NCBI GenBank assembly: GCA_009760855.2
Contig: WPIO01000019.1
Span: 2,911,501-2,975,500 of the forward strand
Direction: 5' to 3'
DNA from: Cristatella mucedo
Lineage: Eukaryota; Bryozoa; Phylactolaemata; Cristatellidae
Length of the DNA: 64,000 nucleotides
The notes below the pieces were generated by a model. The model was not told the DNA's origin. It made no database searches and worked only from the letters and a program-made list of their open reading frames with translations. Positions 25,223 to 36,629 of this stretch are shown here, in pieces; the stretch's first letter is position 1; the number at the start of each line of letters is the position of its first letter. Position numbers and translations under genes: made by a program.

Positions 25223-27142
25223 GAGAAAATTACGCACGATAGGAAGAATGAATAATACATGGATAGTGCAGCTGGCAGACCGCATTCAGTGCGGAGGGCA
25301 ACCTGTCCTGAATCAGTACCGCCACGAATGCCACGTGGGCTAATCGTGCGGGCACCTAAGCGATGGCGCGTCAGCCTTTTTTCACAGCAAAGGACTTCGT
25401 CCGTAAGTTGCATTGAACCTTTTTGCCCTGACTAGATTTTAACCACAGTTACAGCAGAATATTCCACTAAGTGGAAAAGTCTCTCGGAGTGCACTGCTGC
25501 CAGCACGGCGGAGACTTCTTTCTCAAAAACCATCGTATGAGTCTTCACGACGCCTTGATTGCTTACGTTGGCTCTTCATTTTTCAAAATCTTTATTAGGA
25601 AACACTTGGCCCGCTATAGAGCAGTAGGTGGGCGAGCCCCACAGCCAAATAGGCGCCTGGAGATAAATCTTGTTAGTTTGGGAAATTAAAATCTGCCAGG
25701 TGCGCTCACTCTTTACAGGCTGCTTGCTGTTACTGCTGCCCCTCGCTTTAATTTTCAACTTACAAATCCAGCGGCGGCACTTATCTGATCTCCCATTTCC
25801 CTTTGATGGCTTAGTCCTTAGGGCTTGCACATCGCTGCTATGCATTAATGCAGAATGTTCACCAAGAAAATCGGGAGAGGATGCGGAGTTGAAGAGTCCT
25901 TTTCATGGCTTTAAGGCCGTGGTGGCGGCGACCAAAGCTGCAATTTCTTTAGCCTCCCGCCGGAAGTTTATTAATTCTGTTAATAATTCGTATAAATCAT
26001 TCAAATAATAAATATATTTATTTAATATACTTATTATTTAATATTTAATAAATTGTCTATAAATTTTGCCGTGATGCCGGGAATTTCCTTATTTAGCAAT
26101 CCTCTCCCTTGGAAACCCGTTAGCCTCGCTTTCGTGGCTACCGGGCTGGGCTCTTACGCTTACGCCGAGTTGGTTTGGCCCAGCGGTTAGGGTGCTCGCC
26201 CCGATCAAGGTCTGGCCGAGGTCGTGGGCTCGAGCCCCATGGCATATGTGAAGCGCCTGAATAGAGATTAAGTAGGGCTTATAGGATTAATATATTATCT
26301 TAGGGCGCTATACAAATGAAATAATTATATATAAGGTAGGCCTTCCAGACTTTAGAGGGTGGCTTTAGTGGTTTGCTGGGGTGGGGCTTTGGCTGGCGGT
26401 CTCATGCCGCTTCCCTCAAAGAGAGCTACTACTCACCGAGTAGGGATGCAAGGACTGCTAGAGCGTTGAGCCTTCGCTGTGTTGGTCCATGTTCAGGTTT
26501 ATTCCCTTTCTGTCTCCAAAAAAGGTTTGTCATTGTATATAGGGGCAATCATTCTTGTATTACGTCAGTAAAGGGGAATTTCTCGTCATTTTAAAGACAA
26601 GGTAAAGAGGCCTGCCGATCGGTGTGCCGAAAGCGAGAAGCTTGTGGCAGACAAATTGATGCGAAAATTGCCTTTTGCTTCTAGACGGGTAAGTCTAAAG
26701 AGACTTATGGGCGACGTGCCTTCAGTTGCCGAAAAAAAATTGGGAATAGCAGCCATCTAGATTGGCTGCCGCATGGCCTTTCCGGGCGGCGCGCCTGCGA
26801 CGAGCAGCTTCGAGATATTTCTCCCTGGAGAGAGCGCCCACCTACAGTTTCTAAAGGGGCGGAGCACTCGCCTGCCAAGCAGGGAAGCAGCAGTGCATCG
26901 CTTCAGGCTCTCCAAATATGGCTGTTGGGCTTTTTTAAAGATGGAGTCTTAGACGACCGCCCGGCACAGCGTCCTCCGGCGCTCAGATCCCGACTCGCCG
27001 AGCGTTGGGCATAACGGTTTGCAAACAGGCGCCGATGAGCCCGTCACTTTCGGCGCGTTGAAGATAGAGCCCCCTTTTAGAAGAGGGTGCCATTTATTTT
27101 CAGAAGAGCCTGTCGGGTTTGTGCGGATGAGGTAGCCAATAC
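25223..27142. other. Unassigned apart from one SINE
   Basis: An AT-rich patch at 25970-26060 consists of TAAT/ATTTA units. No exon is supported. Confidence 0.4.
26169..26322 (+). mobile_element. SINE family 1, tail interrupted
   Basis: A clear tRNA-like head (CCCAGCGGTTAGGGTGCTC, GGTCGTGGGCTCGAGCCCC) and a tail in which about 20 AT-rich bases (26274-26301) interrupt the hairpin loop between GAGATTAAGT and AGGGCGCTATAC. Confidence 0.82.
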
Positions 27143-27156
27143 ATAAATAAATAAAT

Positions 27157-27182
27157 AAATATATATATATATATATATATAT
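27157..27182. repeat. (AT)n tract
   Basis: AT repeat preceded by (AAAT)n at 27143-27158. Confidence 0.92.
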
Positions 27183-27676
27183 AATTGCAAGATATGCGAA
27201 TAATTTTAGACAGGTCTAACGAGGCCTTTTTAGTCGTATCTTCGGCTCGATGCTTTGGGCTCATAGAACCTTTCTGTTTTTCGAGACGGGTGAGCCGAGC
27301 ACAGGATTCCGGGTGGCACAATCGACGCAGAGTTTCGGAGACTCCCGAACGGGGAATCCCAATTTTTAGATGGGCTGAGCTGCCTTTCAGAGTGGACTTC
27401 AAAGAAGGACCTTGAGCTTGTGTCACACTCCTCAAGGTCGAGGCTTAGTGCCGTGTCAAAACTCCGGATACTCCTTTGAAGCCAGCCAGCAATGCCAAAT
27501 AGGTATCGTAATGCAAGACCTGCATTTGACTTCGCTTTGATGGTTATACCATCTGGCAGTGACAGAGCTGTACTGATCTTTTGACTACGGTATGCTTTGA
27601 TTTATTTTATCACCGAATATCGACACCTCTCTATCTCTCTTTCTCTCTCGCCCTCTCCAATTCACACTTTCTTTTC

Positions 27677-27780
<104 letters not shown>

Positions 27781-28358
27781 CTGCTTGTCTAAAAATGCCT
27801 GCGTCATTGACTAGTCGCACCAAAAGCCGCTAAGGCTTTGAGTTTACCACTGAAAGCTCTCCTGCGTAACTTCAACAGCGTCCTCATGGCTTTGTGGAGT
27901 TACAGAGGGGATACATTCCATCAATCCATATCATACAATCCATGTGAATGCAGCTTTTCAGAAAAATCTCGCTTGATCGTTAGTTTCCTTTTTGTACGAA
28001 CCGTCCCCCACCCGGTTCACTGTTCGGAGCTGGCTTTCAAAACCTTCGAAAGTGCATTTTCAAACAGGCTACCTGCGTTCTTTTCTGCTGCACGTGTATA
28101 CTCGCTGCGGACTGCCACCACTTCAGGCAAGCCCCAGAAAGTTCGCCTACCGCCAAAGTCGCACCCAGCCGACTGCCGTCGCTGCTAATTCGAGTCTCAT
28201 TAGCGCAGACCCTGTCCACTAGCCACGGCACGGCTCGCTGTGAACAATGGCGGCGACAACGGCGGAGTATCGTTGCGCTGGAAAAAGCTTCGTCCGTAAC
28301 TGATCGGCCGTGAATTCTCATTTGTCCGCCCCCTGTTTTCTTTTCCATTAGCTTCATT

Positions 28359-28659
28359 GTGGCAGATTTAACTCGGACAGGCTGCTGCTGCATGCTACCG
28401 CCCTGCCCGCCTGCTCGGGCGGGAGAGGAGACTCGCCGCCGCAACGAGAGCGCTGGGGGTAGAGGAGTAGGGGGCACCTCTGTCAGCCAGTCCTCCTCGA
28501 TAGGCCCGCACAGGCTGCCGCGGCGGAGGCAGCTACGAGCGGTGGCTGCCACTGCCGAGCCGCGCCGCGCCGCGCCGCCGTCGCCGCCACCGCTGGAGCC
28601 GGTGCAAGACCAGCAGCAGCAGCAGCAGCAGCAGCTGAAGCGGCAGCAGCAGCAGCAGC
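28359..28659 (+). promoter_or_regulatory. CpG-rich probable promoter/5' UTR with CAG repeat
   Basis: This stretch is rich in CG dinucleotides and contains an interrupted CAG repeat (28612-28658) reaching the candidate ATG at 28660. A frame through it would read as polyglutamine, but that frame is different from the ATG frame and ends in a stop at 28682, so I read the repeat as untranslated. A promoter is inferred from composition and position only; no TATA box is evident. Confidence 0.35.
28612..28658. repeat. Interrupted CAG repeat
   Basis: CAG units interrupted by CTGAAGCGG, immediately before the candidate ATG at 28660. Confidence 0.9.
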
Positions 28660-28733
28660 ATGAGCCGTCCGAGTCGAGCTAGCTACCCGCGGTTCTCCTA
28701 CAACATCTGGCTGCTTAAAAGAATCAAAGAGAT
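28660..28733 (+). CDS. Candidate first coding exon of the uncharacterised gene ending at 47745
   Basis: The ATG at 28660 follows an interrupted CAG repeat. An in-frame TGA at 28636 precedes it, so this is the first possible start in its frame. The exon encodes 24 residues beginning MSRPSRA and including SYPRFSYNIWLLKRIKE. It ends in phase 2 at a perfect GTGAGTA donor. Mixed aromatic, hydrophobic and basic residues look unlike a chance frame, but I do not recognise the peptide. The 300 bases upstream are CpG- and CAG-rich, as expected for a promoter and 5' UTR. The link to exons further right rests only on phase compatibility and orientation; it could be the first exon of a separate gene. Confidence 0.45.
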
Positions 28734-28977
28734 GTGAGTACTGGACCGTTTGGTGTCTAGCTGCTTGCCTTGATTTCTGATACAGCAAAAAAGAACCAAT
28801 GTGCTAATTCAGAGCCTGGACATGTGCGTGTGTGTGTTCGCACGCGCGCGTGTGTGTGTGTGTACCTGTGCGTACAGACCGCCTGTGTGTGCACGCTCGC
28901 AGGCGAATGCAGGCCAGGGCATGCGACAGTGGGCGTTTGTGTAAGCAGGTTTGTACCCTAGTGACGAGGTATTAGTA

Positions 28978-29060
28978 AGACGTCTTATCAAGCGCCTAGA
29001 AAGAGATTGAGTTCTCTGAGGGCGCTTTATCAAGTGCATTATTTTTATTATTATTATTAG
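28978..29060 (+). mobile_element. L2 3' tail fragment
   Basis: Contains only the terminal hairpin (AAGCGCCTAGAAAGAG ... GGGCGCTTTATC) and the (ATT)n end. It is one of the shortest insertions of lineage 1. Confidence 0.8.
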
Positions 29061-29717
29061 TTTTATTGTTATCCAGATGCGCCGACGAATGCAACAGGTG
29101 CACTATGCGCCGGATAAGCAGCAGCGAGAGGCAGACTACCATGATCAAACAAACCTCGCAAGTTACGGTTTGCGATGGTAGTATTTTGAGTTGCTAATTT
29201 ATCAGTTTGCACAAGGGGCCCGAAATGTGCATCTCCTTTAAACGCCCAGATCAGTGAGCTGTGGGTAGGCATTAGTGGGATGTCTGCTGTTTACCGAGGG
29301 GATTGCTTAAACTGAAAGACTGCATTCGGCTGATCGAACATTTTGACCAAAGTTTTTCGCTTCACCTAATCTGTGATCAACACAAACAGGAGTCACCCGA
29401 ATATGCACGCACAGGAGTTTTTGCTAAGTAGCAAGCTAGAAAACTGAATGGCATACGGTGGCACTCGGTTAAAAGTATGGGCCTACATCTTCATTAGTTG
29501 TGATAATAACTTGCTTACGCAATGAACACATAACGGCTGGGTTGTCAACCAAGTCAACTGCAGATGAGACGGCCGCCTTCGACTACTGAGCACATTTTTT
29601 TATTTTCGTTACTTCAACGTGAGTCCAGTTCTCTTCTACATGGTAAATTTTGGAGCACAATAGATGCTTATGGGCTACAGCCTATGAAAATATTATTTCT
29701 ATAGCACTAATAATATA

Positions 29718-30356
29718 AAAATATGCATAAATAGCACCGTAAGAGAACTAAATTTCTAGCAACTTAAAATTTCATGGAAAAGAATTGAGTCAATTGCTTA
29801 GAGACGACATGTACAATGATCTCGTAAAAGACAATTCACGTGGCTAGATCAAATAGCGAGTGATAGAACCTTGATGTCAATACGCTACTGCTTAATCGAG
29901 AGCCAGTGTAGTCACGACGGGCATGCACTGTTCGGCATCATTTGCTAATATCTTAGTGCATAGGCAGGAAGACTAGTAAGGATGTCAAGGAGGGAGGTCA
30001 CCAACTCATGGAACTCAAGCTTGGCTTTGGTTTTCTTACCTACGCTGGCTCAAATTTTGTCTAACGTTAGGCAGCTGGAAGCGGGCAGACTTTGACTGTA
30101 AAACTGCTTAGCGGCCAACTAAGAGAGGATGTTCATTTCGGAACAGGAAACCCATATTTCGCACAGCGGCTTTGGAAGATATGCTGGTCGAGCACATTTT
30201 GAGGGTTAGACTTTCCTGTTTCTGAGTGACATCAGGTTTGCCCGTAAGTTTCAAGTCGGTTTTATCGTTATTCAACGTGAGAGTTTTTGCTTCATCCACG
30301 TGCAAATATCAACAAAACATTCTCAATAGAGCCGAGAGGGTTTGAGATGCTGGGAG

Positions 30357-30357
<1 letters not shown>
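29718..30357 (-). mobile_element. L2-clade LINE remnant, highly diverged
   Basis: Recognisable blocks include the decayed tail (AGAGAACTAAAT near 29742), the segment equivalent to GCCAGTGCAGG, the segment before AGGCAGATTTGACTGT (near 30090), and the portion up to a CA microsatellite at 30358. No long frame survives. Confidence 0.7.

Positions 30358-30421
<64 letters not shown>
30358..30421. repeat. (CA)n then (GA)n
   Basis: The tract lies exactly at the 5' edge of the diverged L2 remnant at 29718-30357. Confidence 0.97.
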
Positions 30422-31664
30422 AAGTCGGGATCGAGAGGCCGACATAAAGCGAGACCAGAATAGAAACAGGCCATGTGAAATCTGCTACAGCACGTTAGCA
30501 ATATTTTCCATGTCGTTAATTTAGGTCACTCTATTCAATAGCCACAGACAAGCATTTGTATACAGCACCAGCCATAATATACAACTCTCGGGCTCGCAGC
30601 CCCAAAGAACAAATGATTAGTGGAAGCCCAAAGTTCAGCTGACCAACTGTCACCACAGATGTCTAGTTCATTTGGTCTAAACTATAAATATCATGGAATG
30701 TCTAGTTCCGATAATTCAGGACCCGTTAGTAACCTCAAGAACTATCATAATCTGACCGATGTTGCATGCACACGCTTAACTTGTTTACAATGCTATAGCT
30801 CAGAGATTTGTTTTCGAGGTTTATTGAATGTCCCACAGCTTCGCTTTAGTCTTTACAGGCAGATGCAGTAGCCTAATTAGCCGAACATTTTTTCATACGA
30901 CGTTTCGCATGATCACGTTGCTTCACGATTTGCCATCTTATACAGCTTTCTGTCGTTTATGACATTTGATTACTCGTGATTACTCACATAGAGAGTTTTA
31001 GCTGCACGCTTGCGAAATAAAGCACAAGTTTCCTTTCGGGTCTTTGAAGCGATAGGCAGCAGGTCATTGCAGTTCGATGGGGGATGCTGTTAAGGGAGTG
31101 ACTTTCTGTACTGAGAGAAATCCTCTTACATAAACCAGGCCATCCTGCAATTATTTACTGATGCTGTGTCCGGTTTCACATTGTTCACCTAATGAAGGCA
31201 ACCGCCAACGATCAATTGGTTCTTATTGTTAGCTCGTGGCTGCCAAGCTGCATCCGAGGTAGCTGAATCTTGAAGCACGTCTGCAAGTGTTAGCTGGCAT
31301 TGCTTGGACAAGACTGGAGGCCTCAAAGCAGTGCCGCGCGAGTCCAGAAGTGTCTTAATCGATGGCTCCTCGCTGTTAGCAGTTCGATGACTGACTGATT
31401 GATGACAGTACGATGAACCAGTGAGAAGGTGCACCGAGCACTCAGCTAGCTCCACCTGCAAAGGGCAAAGGGTAGCAGAGCTGCTGTACCCATGCTAGGC
31501 TGCTTACTGGAGCACAATGGCTTGCCGAGTCGACCTCGCTCACACTACACCTCTGAAGAAATGTTTGCCAAGGTGCATTGCTTGGCCGAAATTCCTCCTC
31601 TGATGGTGTCTGCAATAATGGGAAGAAATGTTGAGTTTTCTCCACTTGTTGTTTAGTTGTTGCC

Positions 31665-31697
31665 AATTTCTCTCGGCCCCACGAGCCGAGAGAAATT
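31665..31697. repeat. Perfect 13-base inverted repeat (hairpin)
   Basis: AATTTCTCTCGGC and its exact complement are separated by 7 bases. Confidence 0.9.
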
Positions 31698-31789
31698 CTT
31701 TCAACTTTATAACGGCTGAGCAGCATAACCTGGATTGCTCTTACGGCTAGATACGGTGCAATATAAATCAAATTTCTCGATTTCTTGAG

Positions 31790-31824
31790 CTGATGCGTGA
31801 GCTCAGTAAGAGCTCACGCATCAG
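31790..31824. repeat. Perfect 15-base inverted repeat (hairpin)
   Basis: CTGATGCGTGAGCTC and its exact complement are separated by AGTAA. It lies 93 bases after the hairpin at 31665. Confidence 0.92.
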
Positions 31825-31975
31825 TCTCCACGTCTCAAGCCGTCACATCGCAGTCATCAGCGGCAAGCCGGAAGTAGCATGCATGCCATATAATTCATTT
31901 TTAAAACACTTTATCCTGGCGATGGCACGTACAAGCAAGCTCCCCTGTTCAAGCAGCTGCAACTACATTTGAGGA

Positions 31976-31977
<2 letters not shown>

Positions 31978-32039
<62 letters not shown>
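31978..32039. repeat. (GT)n microsatellite
   Basis: A 60-base pure GT tract. Confidence 0.97.
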
Positions 32040-32566
32040 ACGTTCGTGACATGTCCTTGGCACTGGTGGCAGCTCGTGATTACATGTGTGCAAGGCTCAC
32101 ATAGATTCTTGGACAAGAACAGTTTGACGGTTCTGTCAGTCGAGTATGTATATTATATATTGTATACATTATGTTATATATATACACTGTATACACGGCT
32201 AGCGCTAAGCTGACCAGCCCCAAAGGACTACGGTGGCTCCAGATAGAACGATGTGGTGCCATCTTGTCGACAACACAGGACGAAGACTAGGGCCACTGAC
32301 CCACGGTCGTTTCTCTAGCCGGGCCATTCAGATGTGACTCCATTTGAGAGCAGCAGCCCATGATAGAGAAAGTCGACACCAGGACAATGGCAAATTGATT
32401 ACGGGGAAGTGCTGCCCGCCGGCAGGCTGATCCTCACTAGTCGTTCGATGAAGCTGCCTAGATGCAGCGTCGGAGGGGGCAAGCGATTGCCAACGCTCTG
32501 AATGAACCCGAGAGGCCCGGCCAATGAAGACGTTCGACGGAGGGCCGCGAGCGGCTCTGGCTCCAG

Positions 32567-32657
32567 CAACTCCGCTCGACTTCGGCACACAGGCAGGGCA
32601 GGAAAGCAGTGTCGGTCTGCACTCACCGCCGCCACAAGCTGGGAGCCGAATGATAAG
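32567..32657 (+). CDS. Possible short exon (uncharacterised gene)
   Basis: Bounded by a CTCTGGCTCCAG acceptor and a GTCAGT donor, this 91-base segment is phase 2 in and phase 0 out, so it would fit directly after 28733. It encodes about 30 basic residues including ARLRHTGRAGKQCRS. The frame is also open further left to 32502. No family is recognised. A chance GT-AG pair in a GC-rich patch is a real alternative. Confidence 0.25.
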
Positions 32658-33029
32658 GTCAGTCGTCTCCACCTGCTCGAACTCTATTCACAGGGGATGT
32701 CCGTGCCAGCAAATAAGCCAGCACTCGAGGACTGAGGAGGAGCAAAGATTCTGGCACGGAAAAAACTCCCAGATGAGCAGTGCAGGGCAGCGGAGACAGC
32801 ACTCGGGTGCATGTCGTGTGCTGCCACTGCCCTCTCACTCTCAGCGGACCTTACCTCCCCCACCCATCACCTGTGTGAGAACGTCAGTTGGGGTGGATGC
32901 TGGTGGTCGGTGTTCGGTCTGCTCATGCACTCGCCCACCAAGCAGCCCTCGAATGGCGCAGCCACCAAGCCGACCAGTGGTTAATATGCGACTGCAGCTG
33001 CCTTCCCTGAAGCTATAGCTGCTCCTGGG

Positions 33030-33200
33030 TGCTAGCTCAGGTGTAAGGTGCTAGTTCTTCATGATTCAGGTCGTGAGTTCGAGTCCTGCAGAGGACGATC
33101 CTTTAATGGCCACTGCAAGTGGTAGGGTGATAGTCGTTAAGCCGTTCTTCTGCTGCTACAAGAGCTGGACTCGCATCGTTGAGTCGTAGCAGAAGTAGTC
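33030..33200 (+). mobile_element. SINE family 2
   Basis: Shares CAGGTCGTGAGTTCGAGTCC, TGGCCACTGCAAGTGG and AGTCGTTAAGCC with the copy at 61.1 kb. Confidence 0.7.
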
Positions 33201-34264
33201 GTATTATGGTCACGGAAGGCAACACTCAACCATCTTGCCGCATTATGGCAAGGTGCCGTCTTGCCATGGAATGGACTTTCTGGCTTTAACTAGTATAGAT
33301 ATGAATGAGGCTGGTATATCGGCTAACTGGAAGCCGGCTCCTTACAAGGACCGGCCTGTTTGCTCTGTCCAGCCGTTATTTACTCGGCTGTTCCCCGGTG
33401 GCAGCAAAGGTGGCATCGGGTCAGCTTGCTGCCATTTGTCGTGCCACTGAGCTAGGCTCGTGCAGATGCTGCCTGCATGCTTGGCCGACACACGGGTCGC
33501 CGGGTCACTGCCATGCAAACTGGTGCGATTTGCTCCCATCACGCCCCCTCCAGTGTACCAGAGACCCCCCTCAGCGGTCAACTTCGTTAACCAGCTAAGA
33601 ACGAACGCTAAGTGCTCGATTGTGATGAAGTTAGGGCTAATGAGTGGACGTTGAGTTGACCTAGCGGACGGAACAAACAGGTGGCACAAAGCATCTTCCA
33701 TCTAGCCATCTGTCCGCCCATTCAGGAGTTTCGAATAGACTTCCTGTAGGATGTTCCTGTTTGGGTGGCTGTCCATAGCAGCAGCCCAGCTAAACGCAAG
33801 ATCCGCACGTCAGCCGGCCGAGGGCGCTTTCATGGATGCTTGCACTCACAACAGGTCTTGTTTCCACTTCAAGCAGCTGGCTCTGCTGCGCTCAGTGGTG
33901 GAGCCGACTCCGTCGGTTAGCTCAGCGGTTGCCCTAGCTAGTGAGCTCGGTGAAAGGCCTGCCTGCCAGGCTGCTGTTCGGCAGCTGCGGCCGAGGAACT
34001 CGCATGGTGGGATCGTCGGCAACCGGTCGCCGGCAGCAGATGCTGCCTCCGACTGAGCTGCATCCTGACGCTCAAGCGTGCAGTTGCCTAGGCTGGGCTC
34101 GGCTGCCGGTGTGCCGCCTAGCAGCCGAATCGAGATAGGCAGGAATCCAGAATCTTGCTGGGAACAGAGTCTAGTGGAATGTCATCCGTGACCATACAAA
34201 GCCTGGTGATAACGAATGGCGTGCCCAGGGCTACTGTTGTCACAGTGTCGCCGTCTTGCCCCAG

Positions 34265-34339
34265 CTACGCGGCCGAGTGCGGCAGCAGAAGATCGAAGCG
34301 GCTGCTGGTGCAACTGCCTGTCAGCATATGCAGCTCCTA
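34265..34339 (+). CDS. Possible short exon (uncharacterised gene)
   Basis: A 75-base segment between CGTCTTGCCCCAG and GTGAGTGAC, phase 0 at both ends, encoding LRGRVRQQKIEAAAG and ending QHMQLL. It would connect the phase-0 end at 32657 with the phase-0 acceptor at 41193. The donor is strong. The peptide is helix-prone but not recognised. Two other frames are also open here, so the reading frame is uncertain. Confidence 0.28.
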
Positions 34340-34421
34340 GTGAGTGACTTACTTATTTGCCATGCCTTGTCCATTGCCCACCATTTTGTCACTACCGGTC
34401 TCGTTTTCTTTTGTCATCTTG

Positions 34422-34489
34422 TCTCTCTCTCTCTCTCCCTCCCTCTCTCTCTCTCACTTTCTCTCTCTCTCTATATATATACATGCATA

Positions 34490-34527
<38 letters not shown>

Positions 34528-34609
34528 CATATATATATGTATATAGTAAAGCTCTGTGTATGTGTATATTTGTGTATGTGTATCATATATACACGTGATT
34601 TTGTGGGTG

Positions 34610-34650
<41 letters not shown>

Positions 34651-34755
34651 ACATGCAAATTTATGTTTGCTTGAATGTATGTATTGTATATATATACATA
34701 TATATATATATGTATATATATATGCATATACGGTTTATATATATGTATATATATT
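34422..34755. repeat. Cluster of (CT)n, (TA)n and (GT)n tracts
   Basis: CT-rich 34422-34472, TA-rich 34473-34545, GT 34610-34648 and TA-rich 34686-34755. Frames through this block are artefacts. Confidence 0.94.
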
Positions 34756-35111
34756 TAAACTAGCCTATACCCATGAAATATCATGGGAGAACCAACTTCA
34801 CTTTGGACGGTAGGCCTAGGTGGCAGGCTGGCCTAACTGGTGAGCCAGCCCTATTTACTGGCAATGTTGCAGTTCTTTCTTAATGAAGAAAAAATTCTAT
34901 TGACGCAGAAAAGGTGAAAAGCAATTCAAAATAGTTATTTAAGCATTTTTTTAATTATCACGACAATCTATGATTTTTTCCCTCAGTCTCTTACTGCTGT
35001 TGAGCTTGATGGAAAGTATGCTTTCATGAAGTTCAACAGAGCAAGGCTCAATGGTATTTTCTGTTGTTTGTTTTTATCGTTGTCGTCTGCTATATCTATG
35101 CATATATTTTC

Positions 35112-35348
35112 TTAGTGCTTTGTTTCCTTTGGTTCTGGATCCATTGCTATCAAAAATTTTACCTCATCATTTTTTGGTAATTTTTCACTTTTGGTCTTTT
35201 CCGGTGAAATTGCATTTTTATTATGTGTGCAAATTTCAATGCCTTCTTCCCATTGGTCATTGCTGGCTAGCAAATCAGCATTGACCTCCATTTCGGGATC
35301 AGGGATTCCTTCTTGGGTACATACAAAATTATCTAGTTTGAACAACAT
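35112..35348 (-). CDS. Orphan short open frame, unknown
   Basis: A 78-codon frame starting with ATG. The product is acidic and balanced in composition (GIPDPEMEVNADLLASNDQW, SEKLPKNDEVKFL), unlike the microsatellite or GC-rich chance frames nearby. No family is recognised. It could be a remnant of a transposon protein or a single exon. It is antisense to the candidate long intron between 34339 and 41193. Confidence 0.25.
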   Translation of the reverse strand: MLFKLDNFVCTQEGIPDPEMEVNADLLASNDQWEEGIEICTHNKNAISPEKTKSEKLPKNDEVKFLIAMDPEPKETKH

Positions 35349-35945
35349 CTACTGGTTTTTTCCTGTTGTTTAAGTGACCGTGACCTGGAAGATCATAGTG
35401 CTGCTGCTGCCTACCAGATCAGTGGCTGAAAAGCCGTGATTTGCAGGCATGCATGTGGTGAGCAGGCTTGGGCAAGGGAAGCTGCAGGGCTGCAGTGGCC
35501 TCTTGCTACTGTGCCGGGTCGCTGCCTCACGAGGGGCACGCCTGTCACCAGGTACCAGTCCAGACAGCTCACGGATGCCATCGGCACGTGTGACGAGTGT
35601 GTGAGATGAGAGACGACTGAGAGACTCGGAACGAGCGAGCCAGCAGGTGATCTGGTCTGATCTTCTCAGCCCGAAGCCTATATGGAGTGACAAGTGCGCC
35701 TGCACAGGGCAGCTGCTTAGTGGCTGCAAGCGAATCAATGCAGATCTATCGATTAGCCTGTGAGGATTGTCGATCGACGGTCGGGCGGCCATAGACATTG
35801 CGCATGCTCACAGAGGCTGCTTGACACGACCGAAGCTGAGCTGCTTTGCAATTTACCGGGCAGGAAATCAGAATTTCATGGTGGTTCGGCCGCATCATCG
35901 AGAATCATCAAAGTATTCTCCTCCCTGGCTTCAGCTTGACTGTCT

Positions 35946-36055
<110 letters not shown>

Positions 36056-36121
36056 AAGCTGAGCTCAATGTGTGGAGAACCGAGGGGCCACTAGAGCAAT
36101 CTTCGGGTGACTGCTCTGCCC

Positions 36122-36202
36122 TCCCCCTGGTGGTATTCAAACCCACTCGTCTTCTGGAGCAGTTCGGGCTGACGCCTTACCAGCTAGGCTAGTGGCAGAC
36201 AG
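36122..36202 (-). mobile_element. tRNA-like SINE head fragment
   Basis: On the - strand it contains AGCTGGTAAGG-like box A and GGGTTTGAATACC-like box B, separated by about 45 bases. No recognised body follows; it could be a third SINE family or an isolated tRNA-derived piece. Confidence 0.35.
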
Positions 36203-36629
36203 ATCTCTTGCATTTAACTGAGTGAGAAACATGATGGCAACCGGCCGAGGATCTGGCTTTGCTGTGATACTGGTGCTCACGACTGCCACATTTCGGTTGC
36301 ATAGGTTTTGCTATATATGTCATCAACGTTCTCGAACTTTATTTTCCACAATCATAAATGTGTATAGCAAAACTTATTGAACTGAAATCAGAAAAGAAGT
36401 GCTGCTGGATTGATGTGCAAGTAGAGCTGAACTTCAATTTGGTTTCGCTCTGATCGATGCAGTATTGGCCACGTTTTGGAATTTAAAAGGCACAAAGCTA
36501 TACTGTAAATGAAGCTGTTTAAAAGACACAAGCATGTACCTCAATAGCGGCAGACATCTACCTCAATGTATCAAGGTGCAGCAAGTTGGAACACACGTTG
36601 CATATGATGAATGGATCGGTAAAAAAATG

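Noticed and set aside
28359-28682. 107-codon frame with a polyglutamine run
   Set aside because: It lacks splice partners and conflicts with the better supported ATG at 28660 in another frame; the CAG repeat is better read as untranslated.
33751-34056. 101-codon + strand frame as a coding exon
   Set aside because: Composition is plausible (VVEPTPSVSSAVALASELG), but no acceptor/donor pair gives a phase that fits neighbours; left out of the gene model.
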